Assembly (NCBI GenBank): GCA_947623215.1
Contig: CANQGN010000007.1
Coordinates: 1 to 21,827 of the forward strand
From: an uncultured Clostridia bacterium
Lineage (GTDB): Bacteria; Bacillota; Clostridia; Oscillospirales; Acutalibacteraceae
Length of the DNA: 21,827 nt
Direction: 5' to 3'
Every line of letters starts with the position of its first letter. Position 1 is the stretch's first letter. Both the position numbers and the translations under genes were made by a program. The notes under the pieces were generated by a model. It was not told the origin of the DNA and did no database searches. It worked only from the letters and a program-made list of their open reading frames with translations. This document shows, piece by piece, positions 14,803 through 21,827 of this stretch.

Positions 14803-17271
14803 TTAAACGCCTTTTTTGGCTTTGCGCAGCATTTCCTCATTGGTAAAGCTGTGTTTGGCAACGTAGCCGGGAATGGGGAGAATGCGCTCGTGAATGGCGT
14901 CCAAAATCCAGCTGGCCTGGGGATAGAACTGCTCTTTGTACTCGGCGGCGGGGGTAATCCAGTTTTGCGAACCCACCACGACCGGCGGCGCGTCTAAGTA
15001 ATCAAAGGCCAGGTTGGTGATGTTTTGGGCCATGTCGTTCAAAATGTTGCCGCGGGTTACGGCGTCGCTGGCCAGCACAATGCGGCCGGTCTTTTTGACC
15101 GATTCGATCACCTTTTCATAATTGAAGGGAACCACCGAACGGGCGTCGATGACTTCGGCCGTAATGCCGTACTGCTCGCGCAGCATCTTTTCGGCCTCCA
15201 GCGCCGTGTAAAGGGTGGCGCCAATGGTAAGAATGGTTACGTCCTTGCCTTCGGTGCGAACGGCCGGTTCGCCAAACGGAACCTCGTAGTAGCCCTCCGG
15301 CACGCCTTCTTTTACAAATTCTTCGCCCTTATCGTAGAGCTGCTGGCTTTCAAAGAAGCAAACCGGGTCGGTGCCTTTGAGGGCGGTGTTCATCAGACCC
15401 TTCGCGTCATACGGCGTTACGGGGTAAACCACTTTGAGGCCGGGCACGTGGGCGCAAAGGCCGGTCCAGTCTTGCGAATGCTGGGCGCCGTATTTAAAGC
15501 CTACGGGCACCCGCAGCACCAGCGGCATTTTCAGCCCGCCGGCCGACATAGCCTGCCATTTGGCCATTTGGTTAAACACTTCGTCGCCCGAGCAAACAAT
15601 GAAGTCGGCATACATCAGCTCGGCAATTACCCGGCCGCCGGCCATGGCGTAGCCTACCGCCGAACCCACAATGGCAGATTCCGCAATGGGGGCGTTAAAC
15701 AGGCGATGATAAGGCAGCGCCTCGGTAAGGCCGCGGTAGACGGCGAACGCGCCGTTCCAGTCGCGCACGTCTTCGCCGTAAGCCACCAGCGTGGGGTCTT
15801 CGTAATATTTATCCATAATGGCCTCAAACAGACCGTCGCGGATGTTGTACACCTTGGCTTTGGAGTAGGGCTTGCCGTTCTCGTCAAACGCATAGCGCTG
15901 CGACCGGGCAATCTTTTTCACCCGCTCGTTCTCCTCTTTGGGCTGGCGTACTTCGCACTCGCGGTCGTCCATCTTCGGCACGTCGCCGTTCGAGAACATG
16001 AGGCTTTCAATGTGGTCGGGGTGCTCGTTGTAATCGGTGTAGGGCGAGATTTCCAGGTCAGAAGCCAGCTCAAACATTCTGTGGTTGCGGTCAATCACGG
16101 CGTCGCGTACCGCTTCCACTTCTTTCTTGGTGGCCACTTTGGCGTCGATAATCTGCTGCGGGAAGACGGTCAGCGGGTCGTGCGAAGCCCAATCGTCCAC
16201 TTCTTCCTTGGTGCGGTAGCTCATGGCGTCAGAGGTGGAGTGACCGGAGAGACGATAGGTTACCACGTCCAGCAGCACCGGGCCTTTGCCCTCTTCCAGC
16301 AATTTCCGTTTCCGCTTGTAAGCGTCAATGACCGCCAGCGGGTTCCAGCCGTTAATGCGCTCGGCGTTCATCTGGTTCTGGGCAATGCAGCCCAGCCGCG
16401 CCAGGTCGCCGTAAGCCATGGTTTCGCCCTTGGTCTGGCCGCCCATGCCGTAGTGGTTGTTGTTAAAGTTAAAGATGATGGGCAGACCGCCTTTGTAGCC
16501 GTCCTCCCACAGCTCGTTGTACTGGTCCATGGCCGCAAAGTTCATGGATTCGTACACTGGGCCGCGCGCCGCAGCGCCGTCGCCGGCGTTGGCTACCACA
16601 ATGCCCGGCTTTTTGTTGCACTTTTTGTAAAGGGCCACGCCGGTGGCAATGGGGGCGGAACCGCCTACAATGGCGTTGTTGGGGAAAATGCCGAAGGGCA
16701 GGAAGAAGGCGTGCATGGAACCGCCCAGCCCCCGCGAAAAGCCGTTGTCTTTGGCAAAGAGCTCGCAGGTAATGCCGTACATAAAGAAGTCGCGGGCCAC
16801 CTCTTTGGTGGTTTTGCCGGTGGTGTGCTTTTTAATGATTTCGTAGTTCTTGCCGCCGTTGAAGCCTTCCATAATCTTGACCAGCTCTTCGTCCGACAGC
16901 TTGGCAATGGCCGAAAGGCCCTTGGCAATTACCTCGTGGTGGCTGCGGTGGGTACCGAAGATAAAATCGTCTACCCCCAGCGTGAAAGCCTGACCAACAG
17001 CGGTAGCCTCTTCGCCAATGGCAAGGTGAGAGGGGCCGGGGTAAGTAAACTTTTTGCCGTTGTACTCGCCCTGCAATTTAATGGATTGCAGCATGGTCTC
17101 GAATTCCCGAATGGCCACCATATCGGCGTACATACCCAGGAACTCTTCTTTGGTGAAGTTGGCTTTTTCGTCCTTCACCGTTTTGTCGTACTCGCAAACC
17201 GGAATATCCTGAAAGGTAATGGTCCGTTTTGCAAACTTTTCTTCCGGCTTGACATACATGGATTTAGGCAT
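14803..17271 (-). CDS. 2-oxoacid (probably pyruvate) dehydrogenase E1, fused alpha and beta subunits
   Basis: This 822-residue protein joins in one chain what most bacteria of the E1-alpha/beta type encode as two subunits. Residues of about 40-400 are E1-alpha, with the thiamine diphosphate/Mg motif GDG (230-232) ending in NN (270-272) and the phosphorylation-loop-like YRLSGHSTSDAMSYR (339-353). A linker of about 70 residues follows, then E1-beta from about 472 with the catalytic GED (499-501), GFKYGAQHSQDW and a C-terminal transketolase domain. E1 decarboxylates the 2-oxoacid and reductively acetylates the E2 lipoyl group. The ATG at 17271 has AAAAGGAG. It follows the E3 gene by 20 bases. 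Pyruvate is the default substrate; acetoin or a branched-chain oxoacid cannot be excluded by sequence alone. Confidence 0.92.
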   Translation of the reverse strand: MPKSMYVKPEEKFAKRTITFQDIPVCEYDKTVKDEKANFTKEEFLGMYADMVAIREFETMLQSIKLQGEYNGKKFTYPGPSHLAIGEEATAVGQAFTLGVDDFIFGTHRSHHEVIAKGLSAIAKLSDEELVKIMEGFNGGKNYEIIKKHTTGKTTKEVARDFFMYGITCELFAKDNGFSRGLGGSMHAFFLPFGIFPNNAIVGGSAPIATGVALYKKCNKKPGIVVANAGDGAAARGPVYESMNFAAMDQYNELWEDGYKGGLPIIFNFNNNHYGMGGQTKGETMAYGDLARLGCIAQNQMNAERINGWNPLAVIDAYKRKRKLLEEGKGPVLLDVVTYRLSGHSTSDAMSYRTKEEVDDWASHDPLTVFPQQIIDAKVATKKEVEAVRDAVIDRNHRMFELASDLEISPYTDYNEHPDHIESLMFSNGDVPKMDDRECEVRQPKEENERVKKIARSQRYAFDENGKPYSKAKVYNIRDGLFEAIMDKYYEDPTLVAYGEDVRDWNGAFAVYRGLTEALPYHRLFNAPIAESAIVGSAVGYAMAGGRVIAELMYADFIVCSGDEVFNQMAKWQAMSAGGLKMPLVLRVPVGFKYGAQHSQDWTGLCAHVPGLKVVYPVTPYDAKGLMNTALKGTDPVCFFESQQLYDKGEEFVKEGVPEGYYEVPFGEPAVRTEGKDVTILTIGATLYTALEAEKMLREQYGITAEVIDARSVVPFNYEKVIESVKKTGRIVLASDAVTRGNILNDMAQNITNLAFDYLDAPPVVVGSQNWITPAAEYKEQFYPQASWILDAIHERILPIPGYVAKHSFTNEEMLRKAKKGV

Positions 17272-17291
17272 AATTCTGACTCCTTTTCAGA

Positions 17292-18662
17292 TTATTGAAC
17301 TTCAAACAGCGCTTCCCGAATGACCTCGCAAACGGTGGGATGCGGAAAGACCACTTCTTTTAAGTTGTCCAGCGTGGCTTCGGTTTCAATCATCATGGCC
17401 GCGCCGTAAATGATTTCCGCCGCGTAGTTGGCGATCATGTGCACCCCCAGCACCCGGTGGTACTGTTTGTCCACAATCACCTTTACAATGCCGTCGCCGC
17501 CTTCGTTTTCGGCCACGTACCGGCCGGAGTAGAGCATGGAAAGGTTAACCGTTTCCACGTCATACCCCTTGGCTTTGGCCGATTCTTCCGTTTCGCCTAC
17601 GCTGCCGACCTCCGGGTTCGTGTAAATCACGCTGGGAATGGCGTTGTAGCGCATCCGGTCTTTTTTGCCCAGCATGTTGTTCACGGCCACTTCGCCCTCG
17701 CGGTAAGCGGTGTGGGCCAGCATAATTTTGCCGTTTACGTCGCCGGCGGCGTACAGCCCGGCCACGTTGGTTTTCATAAATTCGTCGGTTTTAATGGCGC
17801 CCCGCTCCAGCTCTACGTGCAGGGTTTCCAGCCCGTAACCGGTGGTAACCGGCCGCCGGCCGATAGCGCACAGCACCTTGTCGGCTTCTACCGACTGGGT
17901 TTGGCCGTTTTCTTCAAAGGTTACCTTGCCGCCGCCGACTTCCGTTACCTTGCAGCCCAGCTTAAAGGTAATGCCCTTTTTGGCGTAGTCGTTCATTAAG
18001 ATGTTAGAAATCTCGCGGTCGGTGGGGCCGGCGATTTTATCCAGCATCTCTACCACGGTGACCTTGCTGCCTACCGAGTTAAAGTAAGAGGCCATTTCCA
18101 GGCCGATAACGCCGCCGCCGATAACCACTAACTTTTCGGGAATGGTATCCAAATCCAAAATCTCGCGGTTGGTGAGCACAAAGCCGTCTGCCAGGCCTTC
18201 GCGCAGCCCCGGAATGGGGGGAACCACCGCTTCGGACCCGGCGCAGATTAACATCTGCTTGCCGCAGTACACGGTGCCCTCGGCCTCTACCAAAAAGCCC
18301 TCGTCGCCCCGGCCCTGAATGGTGCCTTGCGCACTGACGACCTTTACGCCGTTTTTCTTCATTTTAGAGGCAACGCCGGAGACCAGCGTTTTCACCACCC
18401 GCGCTTTGCGGGCAATCACCTTTTTCTGGTCAATGGTCGCCTCCCCGCAGGTAACGCCGTAGGCCTCGCCGTGGTGGCAGTAGTCCAGCACTTTGGCAGA
18501 GTAAAGCAGCGCCTTAGAGGGAATGCAGCCCTCGTTTAAGCAAACGCCGCCCAGCGCCCGTTTTTCAATGAGCAGGGTTTTAAGCCCGCCTTTGGCGGCC
18601 TTTTCGGCCGCATTGTAGCCGCCGGGGCCGCCACCCAACACGATTAAATCAAACAGTTCCAT
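17292..18662 (-). CDS. lpdA: Dihydrolipoyl dehydrogenase (E3)
   Basis: This 456-residue FAD enzyme reoxidises dihydrolipoamide on E2 and reduces NAD+. The FAD Rossmann motif GGGPGG is at residues 10-15 and the redox disulfide is in GGVCLNEGCIPSK (Cys41, Cys46). An NAD-binding motif VVIGGGVIGLEMAS lies near residue 180, the second FAD motif GLYAAGDV near 305, and the catalytic His-Glu pair in HPTVCEV near the C-terminus. There is no N-terminal lipoyl domain, unlike some Firmicute E3 proteins. It lies 15 bases after the E2 gene with a GGAGGAG ribosome site. Confidence 0.96.
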   Translation of the reverse strand: MELFDLIVLGGGPGGYNAAEKAAKGGLKTLLIEKRALGGVCLNEGCIPSKALLYSAKVLDYCHHGEAYGVTCGEATIDQKKVIARKARVVKTLVSGVASKMKKNGVKVVSAQGTIQGRGDEGFLVEAEGTVYCGKQMLICAGSEAVVPPIPGLREGLADGFVLTNREILDLDTIPEKLVVIGGGVIGLEMASYFNSVGSKVTVVEMLDKIAGPTDREISNILMNDYAKKGITFKLGCKVTEVGGGKVTFEENGQTQSVEADKVLCAIGRRPVTTGYGLETLHVELERGAIKTDEFMKTNVAGLYAAGDVNGKIMLAHTAYREGEVAVNNMLGKKDRMRYNAIPSVIYTNPEVGSVGETEESAKAKGYDVETVNLSMLYSGRYVAENEGGDGIVKVIVDKQYHRVLGVHMIANYAAEIIYGAAMMIETEATLDNLKEVVFPHPTVCEVIREALFEVQ

Positions 18663-18677
18663 TCGCAGCTCCTCCGT

Positions 18678-20021
18678 TTATTTGCTCAGCAAAATAGAGA
18701 AATTCTCCAATGCGTTTTTGAGGTCCACCATAAAGCGAGAGGCGGGGGCGCCGTCTACCGCGCGGTGGTCGTAGGTCAGCGACAGGCTCATGGCCGGGTA
18801 GGTCTTGATTTCGCCGTTTACCTCCCGCACGCGGGTGGTAATGGTGCCTACCCCCAAAATGGCTACCTGCGGGGTGTTAATGACCGGGGTAAAGCTCTCT
18901 ATGCCAAACGAACCAAGGTTGGTAATGGTAAAGCTGGCGCCTTGCAGCAGGTCGGGGGTAGCGGCCCCCTCCTGGCAGGTTTTGGCCAGTTTTTTGGCCT
19001 CGGCCGAAATGTCGTTCAGGCTCTTTAGGTTGGCGTTGTGCAGCGTGGGCACCAGCAGGCCCTTGGGGGTGTCTACCGCAATGCCCAGGTGCACGTTGGT
19101 AAAGTAGCGCATGGTGTCGCCGTTCAGTAAATGGGCGTTGAGCGCCCGGTGGGCCTCGCCCGAAAGCACGCGCGAGACGGCGTAAAGCAGAATATCGTTT
19201 AAGGTAATGTTGTTCAGCCCCATAGCCTCGCCGGCGTTTTTGACCTTTTTGCGGAAGGCCATAATCTCGGTGGCGTCAAAGCTGAGGGTATGGGTAAGCT
19301 GCGCGGCGGTAGAAAGAGAAGAAACCATTTGCTTGGCAATGGTCTTGCGAATGGTGGGCATTTTTTCGTCCACATACTCCGCAGCCGGGGCAGCGGCAGC
19401 TTCGGCCGCGGGGGCGGCGGCGCCGATGTCGCCCACGGCAAACTTGCCGCCCATGCCGGTACCGGCCTGGCCCGCAAAAGCGCCGGCGGCGGCAGGCGTG
19501 GCGGAGGGGCCGTTTTCTATCAGCGTGCGCACGTCGCGCTCAATCACCCGGCCGTCCGGCCCGGTAGCGCCGGCATACCGGGGGTCTACCCCTGCTTTGG
19601 CCGCCAGCGCTTTGGCGCGGGGCGAGGCTTTTACAAATTCGCCGGCGCCGGCCGCCGGGGCGGCGGCAACTTCCGCAGCCGCAGCGGGGGCGGCGGCGGG
19701 GGCTGCCGCCGGGGCTTCTTCTGCCGCCGGGGCGGGGGCTTCGTCACCCTCTTTTGCGGGGGCAAATTCCGCCGTGCTCTCCCCTTCTGCGCCAATTACG
19801 CACACGTTGGTCATAACCTTTACGTCGTCGTCTTCGTTAAAGAACTGCTCGAGCATAATGCCGTCTACAGGCGACTCTTCGTCCAGCGTGGACTTGTCCG
19901 TTTCATAGGTAAACAGCACGTCGCCTTTTTTAACGGCGTCTCCTTTCTTTTTATGCCAGGTGGTCAAAATACAGCTTTCTACTGTAATGCCCACGTTCGG
20001 CATCATTACAGGTGTTGCCAT
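18678..20021 (-). CDS. 2-oxoacid dehydrogenase E2, dihydrolipoyl acyltransferase
   Basis: This 447-residue core protein has one lipoyl domain (residues 1-80) with the lipoylated lysine in ETDKSTLDEESP (Lys43), then an Ala/Pro/Glu-rich flexible linker (about 85-127). A peripheral-subunit-binding domain (about 131-168, ASPRAKALAAKAGVDPRYAG) follows, then a short linker and the catalytic domain from about 215 with the DHRAVDGAPASRF active-site motif. It transfers the acyl group from lipoyl to CoA and scaffolds E1 and E3. A TTG at 20039 would lie within the ribosome site GAAGGAGG, so the ATG at 20021 is the start. It follows the DeoR regulator gene by 62 bases. Acetyltransferase is the likely specificity. 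Confidence 0.94.
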   Translation of the reverse strand: MATPVMMPNVGITVESCILTTWHKKKGDAVKKGDVLFTYETDKSTLDEESPVDGIMLEQFFNEDDDVKVMTNVCVIGAEGESTAEFAPAKEGDEAPAPAAEEAPAAAPAAAPAAAAEVAAAPAAGAGEFVKASPRAKALAAKAGVDPRYAGATGPDGRVIERDVRTLIENGPSATPAAAGAFAGQAGTGMGGKFAVGDIGAAAPAAEAAAAPAAEYVDEKMPTIRKTIAKQMVSSLSTAAQLTHTLSFDATEIMAFRKKVKNAGEAMGLNNITLNDILLYAVSRVLSGEAHRALNAHLLNGDTMRYFTNVHLGIAVDTPKGLLVPTLHNANLKSLNDISAEAKKLAKTCQEGAATPDLLQGASFTITNLGSFGIESFTPVINTPQVAILGVGTITTRVREVNGEIKTYPAMSLSLTYDHRAVDGAPASRFMVDLKNALENFSILLSK

Positions 20022-20061
20022 GGATGATTCCTCCTTCAAAATTTACGCAAACAATATATTA

Positions 20062-20075
20062 AATCAATATTGATT
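20062..20075. promoter_or_regulatory. AT-rich palindrome upstream of E2
   Basis: AATCAATATTGATT is a perfect 14-bp palindrome between the regulator stop and the E2 ribosome site. It could be a second operator or a protein-binding site; no clear promoter accompanies it. Confidence 0.35.
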
Positions 20076-20083
20076 GTGAGCGG

Positions 20084-20845
20084 TTATTCGTAAATCACCT
20101 TGGTGCTGCACGCTCTGGCGGCGTTGAGCACCGCCTCCTGCGGGCGCAAATCGGTAATCAGCACGTCTACGCCCCCCAAGGTGGCAAAGGTGTAGGGCAT
20201 GGATTTTTCAAACTTGGAGCTGTCTACCATTACAATGGTGCGGTGGGCTTTGGCCGAAATGGCCCGTTTGAGCTCGCATTCGTCGGAATTGCCGCAGGTA
20301 AAGCCGGCGTCCAGCGAAAAGGCCGAGGCCACCAAAAAGGCGATGTCAAAATTTAAATTTTGAATAAATTGCAGCGACTGCGCCCCGGAGGCCGAAAGGG
20401 TGTTGCGGTTAATCAGCCCGCCGATGAGGGTGACGTTGGGCTTAAAGCGTTTCGAGACCTCCATCGCCACGTTGGGGGCGCCGGTTAAAATAGAAAGATT
20501 GAGATCCGGCAGGGCACGGGCAAAGCTCATGCCGGTAGAACCGGAATCCATAAAAATAGAGCGGCCCGTCTCCACATAGCCGGCGGCTATGCGGGCAATC
20601 CGCTCTTTGGCGGCGGGGTTTTTTACGGCGCGCAGCGCATACAAATCCTCTTGCGTACCGAGGGATTTAATATGCCGAGCGCCGCCGCGAATGCGGATCG
20701 CCTCGCCAATTTTTTCAAAAAATTCCAAGTCTCTGCGCAGGGTCATGCTGGAAACTTCAGGGAACTGCCGCTCCAAATCTTTGAGCATAATGGTATCCTG
20801 CTCGCGTAAAAGCTCCAGGATTTTCTCTCGGCGGTTAAAACTCAC
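20084..20845 (-). CDS. DeoR/GlpR-family transcriptional regulator
   Basis: This protein of about 253 residues has an N-terminal winged helix-turn-helix (RREKILELLREQDTIMLKDL...SSMTLRRDLEFFEKIG) and the C-terminal DeoR sensor domain. The sensor shows family signatures such as IFMDSGSTGMSFARAL, LTGAPNVAMEV, IGGLINRNTLSASG and TCGNSDECELKRAI. Members usually repress their own operon and are released by a phosphorylated sugar. The frame is open upstream to an ATG at 20872. GGAGG lies seven bases from the GTG at 20845 (with another GTG at 20848), giving the family start SFNRREK. It is the first gene of the operon with E2, E3, E1, lplA and mtlD; a palindrome just after its -10 suggests autoregulation. 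The effector is unknown; mtlD in the same operon makes a hexitol or hexose phosphate a reasonable guess. Confidence 0.9.
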   Translation of the reverse strand: MSFNRREKILELLREQDTIMLKDLERQFPEVSSMTLRRDLEFFEKIGEAIRIRGGARHIKSLGTQEDLYALRAVKNPAAKERIARIAAGYVETGRSIFMDSGSTGMSFARALPDLNLSILTGAPNVAMEVSKRFKPNVTLIGGLINRNTLSASGAQSLQFIQNLNFDIAFLVASAFSLDAGFTCGNSDECELKRAISAKAHRTIVMVDSSKFEKSMPYTFATLGGVDVLITDLRPQEAVLNAARACSTKVIYE

Positions 20846-20887
20846 CACATTCCCTCCTGCCCGCTCTTGCATGTACTTTGTTGCAAA

Positions 20888-20904
20888 ATGTTAAAAATTA
20901 ACAT
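20888..20904. promoter_or_regulatory. Candidate operator of the DeoR regulator
   Basis: ATGTTAA and TTAACAT form a perfect 7-bp inverted repeat around AAA, just downstream of the -10 box. A further GTTAA half-site lies at 20911-20915. Position and symmetry fit an autoregulatory repressor site. Confidence 0.6.
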
Positions 20905-20914
20905 CAGCTTGTTA

Positions 20915-20943
20915 ATTATACTCAATCCGCCGGGGTTTGTCAA
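20915..20943 (-). promoter_or_regulatory. Consensus sigma-A promoter of the deoR-E2-E3-E1-lplA-mtlD operon
   Basis: On the minus strand TTGACA (20938-20943) and TATAAT (20915-20920) are perfect hexamers with a 17-base spacer. No other promoter of similar quality is seen before mtlD. Confidence 0.9.
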
Positions 20944-21113
20944 TGGGTTTTTGAAGAAAAACCCGGCTTTTTTTCGCGCCTTCTTTTCTTCTCCCCTTTT
21001 GCGGAACCCTTTTGCGCTCGGCGCATAAAGTAATAACGGACAGGCCGCCGCCTGCCCGCGCCCGCAAGGGAAACAAAAGGAACTTAAGGGAAATAACGAA
21101 AGGAGTTTTTGGT

Positions 21114-21311
21114 ATGACGTCGCTAAGCGAATTTTTGGAACGCACGCCCGCGCCCCCCGCGCCGCTGCCGGCCGAGCGGTCGCTGGCAATTGCCTATGTT
21201 CCCTTTCAGCAAACCTGCGACATGGCGTCGCCCGAAGAGGGCTTTCGCCGGGGCACCGTGTTTAACGAACTGTACAAACCCTTTACCGGAAAGCGGGGGC
21301 AAACGCTGTGA
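21114..21311 (+). CDS. cotJA: Spore coat-associated protein CotJA
   Basis: This 65-residue protein has the CotJA core: AYVPFQ (about 27-32), then SPEEGFRRGTVFNELYKPF (about 39-57). CotJA is a small inner-coat protein of endospores, made in the mother cell with CotJB and the catalase-like CotJC. The ATG at 21114 has AAAGGAG eight bases upstream; the frame is open further upstream but without similarity. The stop overlaps the GTG of cotJB by four bases, so the genes are translationally coupled. In Bacillus this operon depends on sigma E; I find only a poor match (CATAAAGT near 21023) here. Confidence 0.88.
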   Translation: MTSLSEFLERTPAPPAPLPAERSLAIAYVPFQQTCDMASPEEGFRRGTVFNELYKPFTGKRGQTL

Positions 21312-21565
21312 ACGAACGCGAAAAGCTGCTGCAAAAGCTCTCGGTCGCCCGCTTTGCGGCCTGGGAGCTGCACATTTACCTTGACACCCACCCGGCCGAT
21401 CGGCAGGCGCTCGCCCGCTTTCGGCAATACACCGAAACGGCCGACCGCCTAACCCGCGAATACGAGAAGCTCTACGGCCCCTTAAGCGCCGCCGACGATT
21501 TTGGCGACGCCAGCTGGAAATGGGTATGCTCCCCCTGGCCGTGGGAAAACGAGGAGGCGAAATGA
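21308..21565 (+). CDS. cotJB: Spore coat protein CotJB
   Basis: This 85-residue protein has the CotJB pattern: LLQKLSVARFAAWELHIYLD near the N-terminus, a middle helix, YEKLYGPLSAADD, and a Trp-rich end (WKWVCSPWPWENEE). It starts at GTG 21308, overlapping the cotJA stop (GTGA). It is a mother-cell coat component expected to work with CotJC. The next gene, cotJC, starts three bases after its stop. Confidence 0.9.
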   Translation: MNEREKLLQKLSVARFAAWELHIYLDTHPADRQALARFRQYTETADRLTREYEKLYGPLSAADDFGDASWKWVCSPWPWENEEAK

Positions 21566-21568
21566 AGC

Positions 21569-21790
21569 ATGTTTCAATATGAAAAACGACTGCAATACCC
21601 GGTAAAAATCAAAACGCCCAACCCCAAGCTCGCCAAAGCCATTATCAGCCAGTATGGCGGCCCGCATGGTGAGCTCGGCGCTTCGCTGCGCTATTTAAGC
21701 CAGCGGTTTTCTATGCCCTACCCGGAGGTAAAGGCGGTGCTGACCGACATCGGTAGAGAAGCCCCTAAAATGCGTCATTTTAGGGGCTAA
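21569..21790 (+). pseudogene. cotJC: Interrupted 5' part of cotJC (manganese catalase-like spore coat protein)
   Basis: The 73-residue frame starts MFQYEKRLQYPVKIKTPNPK and continues through AIISQYGGPHGELGASLRYLSQRFSMPYPE to LTDIG at residue 62, a textbook CotJC N-terminus. CotJC is normally about 190 residues with a ferritin-like di-metal site, most of which lies after this point. From base 21755 the reading is REAPKMRHFRG and stop, unlike the family, and no continuation is seen in the remaining 37 bases in any frame. The catalytic ligands are therefore missing. Either foreign DNA is inserted at 21754-21755, the gene is truncated by rearrangement, or this is an assembly junction. Confidence 0.75.
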
Positions 21791-21800
21791 CGCTTTTTTT
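21760..21800. repeat. Perfect 13-bp inverted repeat with T tract at the cotJC break
   Basis: AGCCCCTAAAATG (21760-21772) and its exact complement (21776-21788) flank the 3-base loop CGT, and seven T bases follow at 21794-21800. It may be a rho-independent terminator, though five bases separate stem and T run, or the terminal structure of a mobile element. It starts six bases after the last cotJC-like codon. Confidence 0.7.
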
Positions 21801-21827
21801 GACGCTTTTGCAACCGTATAGCTCCAC

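Noticed and set aside
15025..17298. Long plus-strand open frame of about 750 codons opposite the E1 gene
   Set aside because: It is exactly antisense to a well supported enzyme gene, has no family resemblance and is rich in His, Gly and Val as expected of a mirror frame of GC-rich codons.
21000..21113. Sigma E promoter for cotJA
   Set aside because: CATAAAGT near 21023 is a partial -10 match, but no matching -35 is found at the right distance, so I do not list it as a promoter.

Overview
The window looks like chromosomal DNA of a GC-rich, endospore-forming member of the Firmicutes, most likely Clostridia of the Oscillospirales/Ruminococcaceae kind. Reasons: cotJABC-type spore coat genes, strong AGGAGG ribosome sites, sigma-A promoters with 17-base spacers, a csoR/copA/copZ copper cassette and a GC-rich codon style. 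The lineage is an inference. No rRNA, tRNA, CRISPR array or complete mobile element was seen.

Layout. (1) Bases 124-4604, minus strand: cofactor-independent phosphoglycerate mutase with its own promoter, a small three-helix membrane protein, and two tandem paralogous PHP-domain metallohydrolases separated by a terminator. (2) Bases 4702-7575, minus strand: a copper operon of csoR and a CopA ATPase that runs in frame into a C-terminal CopZ domain. That domain has its own strong internal Shine-Dalgarno and ATG, so free CopZ may also be made. The csoR promoter is a consensus promoter whose 17-base spacer holds a perfect CsoR-type palindrome. (3) Bases 7640-11250, plus strand: dCMP deaminase-family protein, a small acidic membrane protein, metK and a MATE exporter whose best start codon appears to be ATT. 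(4) Bases 11370-12404, minus strand: a lipoprotein of unknown function with its own promoter and a strong terminator.

(5) Bases 12508-20943, minus strand: one long operon from a consensus promoter with a palindromic operator. It encodes a DeoR-family regulator, then E2, E3 and a fused alpha-beta E1 of a 2-oxoacid (probably pyruvate) dehydrogenase complex, then lipoate-protein ligase, then mannitol-1-phosphate dehydrogenase. The ligase would lipoylate the E2 lipoyl domain. The dehydrogenase would feed fructose-6-phosphate into glycolysis, and a DeoR regulator normally senses a sugar phosphate. The mtlD reading frame is broken near its 3' end. (6) Bases 21114-21827, plus strand: cotJA, cotJB and the first third of cotJC. 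The cotJC homology stops abruptly near 21754, where unrelated DNA begins with a perfect 13-bp inverted repeat and a T tract.

The observations most worth following are the interrupted cotJC (a candidate junction of an inserted, possibly sporulation-excised element), the CopA-CopZ nested gene, the probable ATT start, the broken mtlD and the DeoR-led dehydrogenase operon.
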